Below are positions 17,660 through 26,162 of a stretch of 64,000 bases of DNA, one piece after another (the stretch's first letter is position 1; the number at the start of each line of letters is the position of its first letter). Under the pieces are notes generated by a model, which saw only the letters and a program-made list of their open reading frames with translations, searched no databases and had not been told where the DNA came from. Origin of the DNA: Flaviflexus massiliensis (lineage in GTDB: Bacteria > Actinomycetota > Actinomycetes > Actinomycetales > Actinomycetaceae); NCBI RefSeq assembly GCF_001375495.1, contig NZ_LN831058.1, positions 1,446,768-1,510,767 on the forward strand, read 5' to 3'. A program made the position numbers and the translations under genes.

Positions 17660-20600
17660 TGGCACGCTACGCTGAACTGCACGCTCATTCCGCCTTCTCT
17701 TTCCTTGACGGAGCCTCCCTCCCGGAAGACTTGGTGAATCGTGCGGCCGAATTAGAGCTATCGGCCCTGGCACTCACCGACCACGATGGGCTTCCCGGGG
17801 TGGTTCAGCTCGCGACCGCGGCCCGGGATGTGGGACTACCAACCGTGATCGGCACCGAACTGTCCTTACCCCTTGAGGGACAGGTCTATGCGGACAAACG
17901 AGCGGGTGCACGCGACCCGGAAGGACGGCACCTCCTGGTGCTGGCACACGGGGTGGATGGCTACCGCAGGCTCTCGTCCGCAATCGGGCGTGCCCAGCTG
18001 GCAACGGGACGCAAAGGACGAGCCGATTACAGCCTGGAGGGGTTGGCGGAAGCCTCGGGTGGGCAATGGCAGATCCTGACCGGCTGCCGCAAAGGTCACG
18101 TGCGAAGCGCACTTGAAACAGAGGGCTACGAGGCAGCCGGGCGGGAACTTGATCGGTTGATCGCGCTTTTCGGGCAGGATCACGTGGCTGTTGAGGTGAC
18201 CGATCTGGGGAACCCGCACGACCGCGAGCGGGCAGACACCCTGGTGGAACTTGCGCGCGACTACGGGGTACGGGCCGTGGCAACCGGACAGGTGCACTAT
18301 GCGACGGCCGAGGAACGGCCGCTGGCTGATACTCTCGCGGCGATCAGAAGCCGGGCAACTCTCGACGATATTGATGCGTGGCTTCCGGCTTCGGGAGCCT
18401 ATCTCCGTTCCGATGCCGAGATGAGAAGAATCCATGCTCGGCACGAGCACCTGGTGGATGCTGCCAGTGAGCTTGGCAGTGAACTGGCTTTCGACCTGCA
18501 ACACATCGCCCCGCAACTCCCGCCCTTCCCTGTCCCGGAGGGACACACGGAAGCCTCATGGTTGCGGGAACTGACCTATCGGGGTGCGCGGCAGCGCTAC
18601 GGGGACCGGAACGAGACGGTAGGAGCCTGGGAACAGATCGACCACGAGCTGGCGGTGATTGAAGAACTCTACTTCCCCGGATACTTTCTTATCGTTCACG
18701 AGATCGTGGAATTCTGCCGGATCAACAACATCTTCTGTCAGGGCAGAGGATCCGCCGCCAATTCCGCCGTTTGCTTTGCTCTCGGCATCACCGCGGTCGA
18801 TGCCGTGCGACATAAAATGCTGTTTGAACGGTTTCTGTCACCGGGCAGGAGCGGCCCGCCCGATATCGATATTGATATCGAGGCGCGCAGGCGAGAAGAA
18901 GTCATCCAACACGTGTATGACATGCACGGGCGGGAACACGCCGCGCAGGTTGCGAACGTTATTAGTTATCGGCCGAAGATGGCGGTGCGAGATGCTGGAC
19001 GGGCTCTCGGTTTCGAGCTTGGCCAGGTTGATGCCTGGTCAAAATCGGTGGAACGCTGGGGCTCACTCCTCCATGCCGACGACGGCGAAGGTGGCGAGAC
19101 CGAGGTATCGACAGACTCGGTTGACGGCATCGATCCGCAGGTGCTGAGCATCGGGCAACAGATGCTGCGGTTGCCGCGCCACCTCGGCATCCACTCGGGA
19201 GGCATGGTCATGTGTGCGGGCCCCGTCATCGACGTGTGCCCCGTTGGGTGGGCAACGGCCCCCGGTAGGACAGTCCTCCAATGGGACAAGGACGACTGTG
19301 CGGAGGCGGGCCTGGTCAAATTCGACCTGCTGGGCCTTGGGATGCTCACCGCGCTACGGCTTGCCTTTACCGAAATCGCAGATCAGGGGTTCAGGGACGA
19401 GAAGGGCCGGCCTTACGAGCTCCATACGGTTCCGGAAGACGACCCGGCCGTATACGACCTGCTGTGCGCCGCCGATACGGTGGGAGTGTTTCAGGTCGAA
19501 TCCCGCGCCCAAATGAGCACCCTCCCGCGGCTACGGCCACGAGAGTTTTACGACATCGTTGTGGAAGTTGCTCTCATCCGCCCCGGGCCGATCCAGGGCA
19601 ATGCGGTCAATCCCTATATTTCCCGGCGTCGCGGACGCGAACCCGTCACCTACCTTCACCCTCTCCTCAAGCCCGCGCTGGAGAAAACTCTCGGGGTTCC
19701 GCTGTTTCAGGAACAGCTCATGCAGATCGCGGTGGATGCTGCCGGTTTCACTCCGGCGGAATCCGACCAGTTGCGTAAAGCCATGGGGTCAAAACGATCG
19801 GTGCAGAGAATGGAAGCGTTGCGCGGAAAACTCCTGGCTGGCATGAAGGCAAAAGGGATCGAGGAAGAGGCGGGAAATGAAATCTATGAGAGCCTCAAAG
19901 CTTTCGCAGACTTTGGTTTCCCCGAATCCCACGCCTTCTCCTTCGCCTACCTCGTGTATGCGAGCTCCTGGCTCAAGGTGCATCATCCTGAGGCGTTCTA
20001 TATGGGACTGCTCGCGGCCCAACCGATGGGTTTCTATTCACCCCAGTCCCTGATGGCTGATGCACGGCGGCACGGCGTGCGGATTGCTCGCGCTGACGTT
20101 AACCATTCCGCCGTGGAGGCAAGCCTGGAAAGGAGTACGGTGCCCGTTCCAGGTGAGGAGGGCTCGCCGCAGGCTCCTGCCAACAACCGGGTCTACCCCC
20201 ATGAGGATCTCGTGCTCCGTCTCGGACTTGATTCGGTTAAGGGACTGGGGGAGGGAGCTGACCGTATCCGCCAGTCTCGACACGAAGCCCCGTTTGAGTC
20301 GATGGCGGACCTGGCGCGCAGAGCCGAACTGGGGGAGCGTGAACTCCGGATCCTTGCGGAGGCGGGAGTACTGACCTCCTTGAAGATCTCTCGCAGGGAA
20401 GGCATGTGGGCGGCAGGTCCGCTCGGACAGTCTCAGCGGGTTGGTCACGGCTGGATTCAACCCACAATCCCCGGGACTGAGGTGGGTGTGGCTGCACCCC
20501 AGCTGCCGGAAATGAGCAGAGCGGAAACGGTGATTGCGGATGTGACACGGACAGGAATCTCAGCCGACTATCCCACCGTTCTCGTACGGGAACGGCTCGC

Positions 20601-20922
20601 CCAGCAGGGCGTTCTCCCCATCCTCAACATTCTGGGAGCCCCCGTTGGGGAGAGGCTCTGGGTCGGGGGAATCGTCACGCACCGGCAGCGCCCCCACACC
20701 GCGAAAGGCACCATTTTCCTTTCCATTGAGGACGAAACGGGGATGCTCAATGTCGTCTGTTCCTCTGGGCTGTGGAACAGATATCGAGATATTGCGAGGC
20801 GCTCGCGGGCGCTCCTGATTCGAGGCATGGTCGAACGGGCTGATGGGACCGTGAATTTTGTTGCCGATAGCTTCGCTCATCTCCCCCTATCTCTGCCTGT
20901 TACGTCACGAGACTTCCGGTAA
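17659..20922 (+). CDS. dnaE2: error-prone DNA polymerase III alpha subunit DnaE2
   Basis: 1087 residues. PHP domain at the N-terminus (YAELHAHSAFSFLDGAS), polymerase palm with the catalytic PDIDIDIEARRR, the LFQEQLMQIA finger region, and a C-terminal OB domain. Shorter than replicative DnaE (about 1180) and headed by imuA' and imuB, which identifies it as DnaE2. It performs translesion synthesis and DNA-damage mutagenesis in actinobacteria. GTG start, one-base overlap with imuB; expected to be LexA-repressed through the box at 15390-15405. Confidence 0.95.
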   Translation: MARYAELHAHSAFSFLDGASLPEDLVNRAAELELSALALTDHDGLPGVVQLATAARDVGLPTVIGTELSLPLEGQVYADKRAGARDPEGRHLLVLAHGVDGYRRLSSAIGRAQLATGRKGRADYSLEGLAEASGGQWQILTGCRKGHVRSALETEGYEAAGRELDRLIALFGQDHVAVEVTDLGNPHDRERADTLVELARDYGVRAVATGQVHYATAEERPLADTLAAIRSRATLDDIDAWLPASGAYLRSDAEMRRIHARHEHLVDAASELGSELAFDLQHIAPQLPPFPVPEGHTEASWLRELTYRGARQRYGDRNETVGAWEQIDHELAVIEELYFPGYFLIVHEIVEFCRINNIFCQGRGSAANSAVCFALGITAVDAVRHKMLFERFLSPGRSGPPDIDIDIEARRREEVIQHVYDMHGREHAAQVANVISYRPKMAVRDAGRALGFELGQVDAWSKSVERWGSLLHADDGEGGETEVSTDSVDGIDPQVLSIGQQMLRLPRHLGIHSGGMVMCAGPVIDVCPVGWATAPGRTVLQWDKDDCAEAGLVKFDLLGLGMLTALRLAFTEIADQGFRDEKGRPYELHTVPEDDPAVYDLLCAADTVGVFQVESRAQMSTLPRLRPREFYDIVVEVALIRPGPIQGNAVNPYISRRRGREPVTYLHPLLKPALEKTLGVPLFQEQLMQIAVDAAGFTPAESDQLRKAMGSKRSVQRMEALRGKLLAGMKAKGIEEEAGNEIYESLKAFADFGFPESHAFSFAYLVYASSWLKVHHPEAFYMGLLAAQPMGFYSPQSLMADARRHGVRIARADVNHSAVEASLERSTVPVPGEEGSPQAPANNRVYPHEDLVLRLGLDSVKGLGEGADRIRQSRHEAPFESMADLARRAELGERELRILAEAGVLTSLKISRREGMWAAGPLGQSQRVGHGWIQPTIPGTEVGVAAPQLPEMSRAETVIADVTRTGISADYPTVLVRERLAQQGVLPILNILGAPVGERLWVGGIVTHRQRPHTAKGTIFLSIEDETGMLNVVCSSGLWNRYRDIARRSRALLIRGMVERADGTVNFVADSFAHLPLSLPVTSRDFR

Positions 20923-20995
20923 TTCGCCGTGCCGGTTCTCAGCGAAATGCCAGCTCAGCAGGTAAAGTGGTAATGACCTTTGAGGAGATTAAGAA

Positions 20996-21451
20996 ATGGC
21001 GAAATTTACCCACCTTATTCGTTGGGCCATCGTTTCCGGACCCATGGTGGTCAAAATGGTGCGCCAATACGGACCGGTCATCAAGAAAGTGATCGACAAC
21101 AATCCGCAAGTTGTCCACAAGCTGACCGGCAAGCTCAAGTCCTACCAGAACGCGAAAGATAAGAAGGGCGTTCCCGGCGTTGAAGCCCGTCTCGCGGTGC
21201 TCCGCGAACAGGTGACCTACCTGTATGCCTCCGCAAACACTCCCGACGTTGCAGAGAAGGCAACCCGCTGGAAGGGCCAGCTGGCAAAGATCGAGGCCGG
21301 GATCCCACTGGTTGAGGTCATGTCGGACAAGGAACAGAAGCGTCAACTGAAGGACCTCAACGAGAAGATTGACGCACTATCGAACGAGATCCTGGCCGCT
21401 GTCGTCGAAGACGATATTCAGGATGCCGAGATTCTTGACGAGGATCAGTGA
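20996..21451 (+). CDS. conserved hypothetical helical protein
   Basis: 151 residues, no signal peptide. The first 30 residues are amphipathic or weakly hydrophobic (LIRWAIVSGPMVVKMV), the middle is Lys-rich, and the rest is predicted helical or coiled coil (LKDLNEKIDALSNEIL) ending in an acidic tail DIQDAEILDEDQ. GAGGAG lies before the ATG. It overlaps the next gene by four bases (GTGA), so the two unknowns are coupled. The family is not recognised. Confidence 0.7.
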   Translation: MAKFTHLIRWAIVSGPMVVKMVRQYGPVIKKVIDNNPQVVHKLTGKLKSYQNAKDKKGVPGVEARLAVLREQVTYLYASANTPDVAEKATRWKGQLAKIEAGIPLVEVMSDKEQKRQLKDLNEKIDALSNEILAAVVEDDIQDAEILDEDQ

Positions 21452-22356
21452 CCACACCGCCGCCTGAGGAGGAGGATCGGACGATCCTGCCATCCGCCAA
21501 CACACCGGAACCAGAGTACGAACCGGGGGATATTCGCCCGAACCCGGCACCGATCCCACCTCGGCCGGAAGGGTCGCGAGTTAACCCTCACGGTATCCGC
21601 CGCTCACCCACCCCCTTCTCGGCATCGTCTGCTCCCAGGCCAGGGAATGGGCCCGCATGGAGCAAGCCGAATCAGCCGGGCTGGAATGGTGCAGCTCCCG
21701 GATATCCGCAGCAGGTTCAGCAGCAAGGACCGCAAGACTCACAGGGATCGATGGGACAGCAGGCGGGTCCGCCCCACATGCCCCAATACGGCCACGGGAA
21801 TGATTCTCATGGGAATCAGCAGCGTGGACAGATCGGCTGGCAGCAACATCAGCCTGCCCGGGCGGGGGCATCGGGACAAAACATGGTGGGAATGCCATAC
21901 CCGAATAGTCCCCACTATGCCACGGATAACTCTGCAACATCAGCGATTGGTGTTTTCGGTGGGGTCATGGCATTGGCCGGCGGCTTCATGGCCGCTCTCA
22001 TGCCCTTCCTTCCTTTAATCGAACTGCCAACGGCAAGCGTGAAACTGTGGGGTGCGGCAACCGGATCGGCAAACTCATACATCATTTTTGCGGCTGCACT
22101 GCTTGGCATCATCGGTGCCGTCATGATGCTGACCTCAACGAGGAAACCCAAATCCTCATTGATGGGTGGTTCGGTAGCCGTTGCGGCAGGCGTGATTGCT
22201 GGCGGAATGGAAACCTATTTCGCCACGAATTCGAGCCACCGCGCCCAAGTCGCCCAAGGCAGTACGTTTGGTGTTGGGGTATGGCTTCTCATTGTTGCAA
22301 CCTGTGTTTTACTCGTGGGAGGGATACTCGGCATCGTCCGAGGAACTTCCAAATAG
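21448..22356 (+). CDS. proline/glutamine-rich protein with C-terminal membrane domain
   Basis: 302 residues. Residues 1-155 are disordered, rich in Pro, Gln, Gly and Asn (typical of actinobacterial cytosolic linkers). Residues about 165-300 hold four hydrophobic segments (VFGGVMALAGGFMAAL, YIIFAAALLGIIGAVMML, a Gly/Ala-rich one, and WLLIVATCVLLVGGILGIV). GTG start overlapping the previous stop. The overall plan is common among unnamed actinobacterial membrane proteins; no enzyme motif is seen. It ends 15 bases before the UGPase gene. Confidence 0.75.
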   Translation: MTTPPPEEEDRTILPSANTPEPEYEPGDIRPNPAPIPPRPEGSRVNPHGIRRSPTPFSASSAPRPGNGPAWSKPNQPGWNGAAPGYPQQVQQQGPQDSQGSMGQQAGPPHMPQYGHGNDSHGNQQRGQIGWQQHQPARAGASGQNMVGMPYPNSPHYATDNSATSAIGVFGGVMALAGGFMAALMPFLPLIELPTASVKLWGAATGSANSYIIFAAALLGIIGAVMMLTSTRKPKSSLMGGSVAVAAGVIAGGMETYFATNSSHRAQVAQGSTFGVGVWLLIVATCVLLVGGILGIVRGTSK

Positions 22357-22371
22357 TGATGGAGGGAAAGC

Positions 22372-23691
22372 GTGACTAAGGCTGGCGAGGTTGCCGCTGA
22401 AAAGATGAGGCATGCAGGGCTCAATGATTTAGCGATCAGAGTCTTCCAGCAGAATCTGGAGACGGTGCAACAGGGCTCCTTCGACTTTATCCGTGAATCC
22501 GACATTAGTCCGCTCACCAACATCCCCTCATTCGATGCTGAAGGCGGGGCTGGGGACGCAATCAAGCGGACCGCAGTTATCAAGCTCAACGGCGGGCTTG
22601 GCACATCGATGGGGCTGCAGAAAGCTAAGTCTCTCCTCAATGTGACGGCCGATCAGACGTTCCTTGATATCACCGTTCAGCAGGTCCTATCCGTGCGGGA
22701 ACAGACCGGTGCAACCCTGCCTCTGATTTTCATGAACTCATTCCGCACCGAAGACGACACGAGCAGCTTCCTCGCCAAATATGAGGATCTCCCGGTGGAG
22801 GGGATTCCGCTCGGTTTCATCCAGAACCGGGTCCCGAAGATCCGACAGGATGATTACATGCCAGTCTTGTGGCCCGCGGATCGGAGCCTGGAGTGGTGCC
22901 CTCCTGGGCACGGCGATCTGTTCACTGCGCTTCCGGGTTCTGGGCTACTTCGCACACTTCTTGATCGGGGATTCCGGTACGCGATGGTGGCGAACGGGGA
23001 CAACCTTGGCGCTTACCCTGACCCGGTTCTTGCCCAGTGGTTTGCCGACAGTGGGGCACCGTTTGCCATGGAGGTGTGCAAGCGGGCCGCGTCTGACCGC
23101 AAGGGGGGTCACCTCGCCGTCCGCAACTCTGACGGCACGATCATCCTGCGTGAGATCGCGCAGACCGATCCTGCCGACCTAGATTCGTTCCAGGACCTAC
23201 AGCGCCACTCCTACTTCAACACAAACACGCTGTGGCTCGACCTCGAGGCGGTAGCTGCCGAACTCGCTCGTGGAAACGGCTATTTGGGGCTGCCCGTGAT
23301 CCGCAATGCCAAGAACGTGGATCCCACTGACAAGACCTCAACTCCGGTCTTCCAGCTCGAAACAGGGATGGGCTCCGCCATCGAAGTTTTCCCCGGCTCG
23401 ACCGCAATTGCTGTGGGCCGGGATCGGTTCATGCCGGTCAAGACAACCAATGATCTCTTTCTTCTCCGTTCGGATCTTTTTGACTTCACAGATGATGGCA
23501 AGATTGTCCAAACCGTACCTCGTCTGCCCCACATCAGTCTTGATCCCGAGTTCTTTGGCACGATCAACGAGTTTGAAAAGCGCTGCGAGTCGATACCGTC
23601 CCTCAAGCGCGTCACAAGTCTCGCGGTTGAGGGTGACTACGTCTTCGAGCCAGAGACGGTTCTTGAAGGAGACGTGACCCTTCACGGGTAA
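22372..23691 (+). CDS. UTP-glucose-1-phosphate uridylyltransferase, eukaryotic UGP type
   Basis: 439 residues. The uridylyltransferase signature KLNGGLGTSMGLQKAKSLL is at about 64-82, and further motifs include the NGDNLGAYPD uridine-binding loop and a C-terminal beta-helix. This is the UDPGP/UGP1 family seen in eukaryotes, bifidobacteria and some actinomycetes, not the GalU family usual in bacteria. It forms UDP-glucose for galactose use and cell-envelope glycans. GTG start with GGAGGG upstream; the gene may be cotranscribed with the two unknown genes before it. Confidence 0.9.
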   Translation: MTKAGEVAAEKMRHAGLNDLAIRVFQQNLETVQQGSFDFIRESDISPLTNIPSFDAEGGAGDAIKRTAVIKLNGGLGTSMGLQKAKSLLNVTADQTFLDITVQQVLSVREQTGATLPLIFMNSFRTEDDTSSFLAKYEDLPVEGIPLGFIQNRVPKIRQDDYMPVLWPADRSLEWCPPGHGDLFTALPGSGLLRTLLDRGFRYAMVANGDNLGAYPDPVLAQWFADSGAPFAMEVCKRAASDRKGGHLAVRNSDGTIILREIAQTDPADLDSFQDLQRHSYFNTNTLWLDLEAVAAELARGNGYLGLPVIRNAKNVDPTDKTSTPVFQLETGMGSAIEVFPGSTAIAVGRDRFMPVKTTNDLFLLRSDLFDFTDDGKIVQTVPRLPHISLDPEFFGTINEFEKRCESIPSLKRVTSLAVEGDYVFEPETVLEGDVTLHG

Positions 23692-24013
23692 CGAGTCTCC
23701 TTATAGTGAGCCGGCCTGTCGGATGATGGGGCCTAACCACGAAGCGCTCAATAACCGCACACATCATGAGGGATAAATCTGGGCCCAACGACTAAAGCTT
23801 CGAGGCGTCACCAAGACGTGGCCGTCTCCAAAAGTTCGCCGTGGAAAAAGCGTCCTATTGAGTGTGATCCCATTGGGCCTCGTCGCCACATGGTCCAGTG
23901 GCTGTCAGGGGCGGTTGTGTGAATTGGATTGTCGCCGCCCGGACGGGGTCACAATCCTGGAAAACCAGAAAGGGCGGTATGACTTTTTGTTGTCATACCG
24001 CCCTTTCGGACTG
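23692..24013. other. intergenic region between the UGPase gene and tRNA-Leu
   Basis: No ORF with a credible start or codon use is seen. The right end holds the tRNA terminator hairpin; the left 270 bases contain nothing I can name. Confidence 0.6.
23968..24007 (-). terminator. terminator of tRNA-Leu
   Basis: A perfect 16-bp stem (23968-23983 with 23992-24007) with an 8-base loop starts seven bases after the 3' end of the minus-strand tRNA. Confidence 0.75.
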
Positions 24014-24097
24014 TGCGCGGAGGGGGACTTGAACCCCCACCCACATTACGTGGACTAGCACCTCAAGCTAGCGCGTCTGCCATTCCGCCACCCGCGC
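24014..24097 (-). tRNA. tRNA-Leu (anticodon GAG)
   Basis: An 84-base class II tRNA. The acceptor arm pairs GCGCGGG with TCCGCGC, the anticodon stem CTAGC/GCTAG encloses the loop TTGAGGT (anticodon GAG, reading CUC and CUU), a long variable arm follows, and the T arm contains GTTCAAGTC. The CCA end is not encoded. Confidence 0.95.
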
Positions 24098-24264
24098 AGG
24101 TGACTCGGCCTTGGCCGAAGCAACGTATAAGAATTTACCACGTCTGGTTCGGACTTCGCCAACTCCAGGGGGCTATTTTGGTGTGATGTCGCTCGCCCAT
24201 ATTCAATTCTCACAGATGCCCAAGGAAAGGCGAGCCGTGCCTGGAAGCGAGTAACCTGGGGGAC

Positions 24265-25314
24265 ATGAAGCCAGTTACGCTCACGACCGACCGTCTTACT
24301 CTCACGATTCCGACACTCGACCTTGTCAGCGACGTGACTCGGATCTGCCGCGATCCTGAAGTTCAGCGATGGACAACTGTACCTGCCAACTACTCGGAAG
24401 AGGATGCTGAGGCCTTCCTTGGTTCGGCAGTGGAAAGGTGGGAGGAAGATAGCCCCCTCTGGGCAATCTTTCTCGGAGAACAGCTTGTTGGCATGGTGGA
24501 ATTGTTCAGGCCCCTAGGGGAGGGGAAGCGTACCGACATTGGGTTTTGGCTAGACCCCGAAGTGCGAGGTGAGGGGTACATGTCAGAGGCGGTATCGGCT
24601 GCCATCGACTTTGCTTTCGAACACGGCAGTTACGCTGTTGGGTGGTCCTGTTTAGTAGAGCGGGGAGTCCCGAACTGGGCGAGCACAAAGGTGGCATGGA
24701 AGGCTGGCTTCCAGTTTGAGGGTGTGCGTCGCGGAGCAAGTTTCGAGAACGGTGAACCAAAGGATCACCTCATTGCCACCCTCATGAAGGATGATCCCCG
24801 CAAGCCCGCTTCGGCCTGGTTCGGTCCTTCGGAGGGTAGGAGGGCAGTACCGAATGCTCGTGACCCGGAAGCGCTCGTGCGGGAATTCCATCAAACGTAT
24901 GCCATGCCGATTGCGGAGGACGGGCCGAATGTGGACCGGGAACGAAGCGGCATGCGCATGGCGCTCATCGCCGAAGAGTTTCATGAACTCGTGACAGCCT
25001 ATTACGGGGAAGGCGCCGGAGACACGGTGTCGCGAGCTTACGAGGATGCCGTGCTGCTCGATGACGGTAGCCGTGACACGGTCGAGGTTGCCGACGCTCT
25101 CGCCGATCTTGTCTATGTCATTTACGGCATGGCGTTGGAGACGGGAATCCCGCTTGAGGACGTGCTGCGTGAAGTGCAGGCAGCCAACCTGTCGAAGCTT
25201 GGAGCCGATGGCAAGCCCATCTACCGTGAGGACGGAAAGGTGCTAAAGGGGCCGGACTACTTCCGCCCCCGCATCGACCGCGTCCTCGGACTCGAAGCAA
25301 CAACACTGGAATAG
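24265..25314 (+). CDS. GNAT acetyltransferase fused to a PRA-PH/MazG-like NTP pyrophosphohydrolase
   Basis: 349 residues in two parts. Residues 1-175 are a RimJ/RimL-type GNAT domain (LTTDRLTL start, IGFWLDPEVRGEGYMSEAVSAAIDFAF as the acetyl-CoA loop). Residues about 205-345 match the all-alpha NTP pyrophosphohydrolase superfamily: ALIAEEFHELVTAYY is the EExxE metal-binding helix and EVADALADLVYVIYG the ExxD helix. The second half may clean up a modified nucleotide and the first acetylate a protein N-terminus or small molecule; the combined role is unknown. One continuous frame with no sign of frameshift. The gene stands alone and ends at a hairpin. Confidence 0.85.
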   Translation: MKPVTLTTDRLTLTIPTLDLVSDVTRICRDPEVQRWTTVPANYSEEDAEAFLGSAVERWEEDSPLWAIFLGEQLVGMVELFRPLGEGKRTDIGFWLDPEVRGEGYMSEAVSAAIDFAFEHGSYAVGWSCLVERGVPNWASTKVAWKAGFQFEGVRRGASFENGEPKDHLIATLMKDDPRKPASAWFGPSEGRRAVPNARDPEALVREFHQTYAMPIAEDGPNVDRERSGMRMALIAEEFHELVTAYYGEGAGDTVSRAYEDAVLLDDGSRDTVEVADALADLVYVIYGMALETGIPLEDVLREVQAANLSKLGADGKPIYREDGKVLKGPDYFRPRIDRVLGLEATTLE

Positions 25315-25388
25315 GAACTAGCCACACATTTGCTAGCCCCGGGCATTCGCCGATCCATTCGGGATGTGTTCGATCAGGTTTGAACGGA

Positions 25389-25420
25389 GGAGTGCCCTGC
25401 GGGTTTTCGCAGGGCACTCC
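25389..25420 (+). terminator. terminator after the GNAT fusion gene
   Basis: A perfect 13-bp stem (25389-25401 with 25408-25420) around GGTTTT. It lies between convergent genes and could stop transcription from both sides. Confidence 0.75.
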
Positions 25421-25502
25421 CTCATATCCGAATCGGATTAACTGAATTGGAGATGTTGAATCGTAAGAATCTAATGACTCGCTTATTTTGCCGATGTCAG
25501 TG

Positions 25503-26162
25503 CTAGAACTCCCAGCGCCATCCCGACCCGTCCACGCCCCACGGGTTGTACACAACGTAACCGTGTTCGAGGCTCGTGTCGAGGGCAATAACTCCCTTGG
25601 CTGTCTCCCCGGGGTTGATGAAGGGGGCGAGCTGCTCGTCTATGGAGAAGCATTCGTAGGAGGAGATGGTGATGACGTCTGACTGAACGACTCCCTTGAG
25701 GTCGGTGAGGTGGAACGCGTCCGTCGCGGTGGCGAGGAAGGGTTCCTCACCTTCTTCTAGAAACTCTCCGTAGTTGGCAGCCATCTCGGCCGTAATGTCT
25801 GCGACGAGGAAGGAACCGTTCTCGTTCTCGACATCGACGGGATCGATGCGGGACGGGCAGGTGGGGGTGTGCTCGATCGAGTTGACGGTCATGGTGAAGA
25901 TTGCTTCGTCCCCACCCCCTGCGAGCCCAATCGGTTCACCGAGTGTTCCCTCAACGTCACCACTGTCCGAAACTTCCGGAGTCTCGTCGGACTCGGGTGA
26001 TTGGCCATTGGGGGAGTTATTGGTATCGAGATCTGGCTTGGTTGTGCCAACCGGGACGGGATCGACCTCGGGAGTAGGATCCGCATCGGCCCCGCTTGAG
26101 CAGGCCGCAACAATGAAGATACCGGTCAGGGCAAGTGCTGTTTTAGAAGCGCGTGATATCAC
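25503..26162 (-). CDS. secreted lipoprotein with DUF4352-like domain
   Basis: 219 residues from a GTG at 26162. The N-terminus is a lipoprotein signal, ALALTGIFIVAAC, with Cys21 as the lipidation site. A Pro/Asp/Glu-rich linker (about 25-80) precedes a domain with the DUF4352 pattern (NGSFLVADITAEMAANYGE then GETAKGVIALD). An open frame extends 34 codons upstream, but that would bury the lipobox, and AAGGTGG precedes the GTG. The start lies inside the end of the upstream secreted protein gene (20-base overlap), so they are cotranscribed. Role unknown; envelope-bound. Confidence 0.8.
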   Translation of the reverse strand: MISRASKTALALTGIFIVAACSSGADADPTPEVDPVPVGTTKPDLDTNNSPNGQSPESDETPEVSDSGDVEGTLGEPIGLAGGGDEAIFTMTVNSIEHTPTCPSRIDPVDVENENGSFLVADITAEMAANYGEFLEEGEEPFLATATDAFHLTDLKGVVQSDVITISSYECFSIDEQLAPFINPGETAKGVIALDTSLEHGYVVYNPWGVDGSGWRWEF

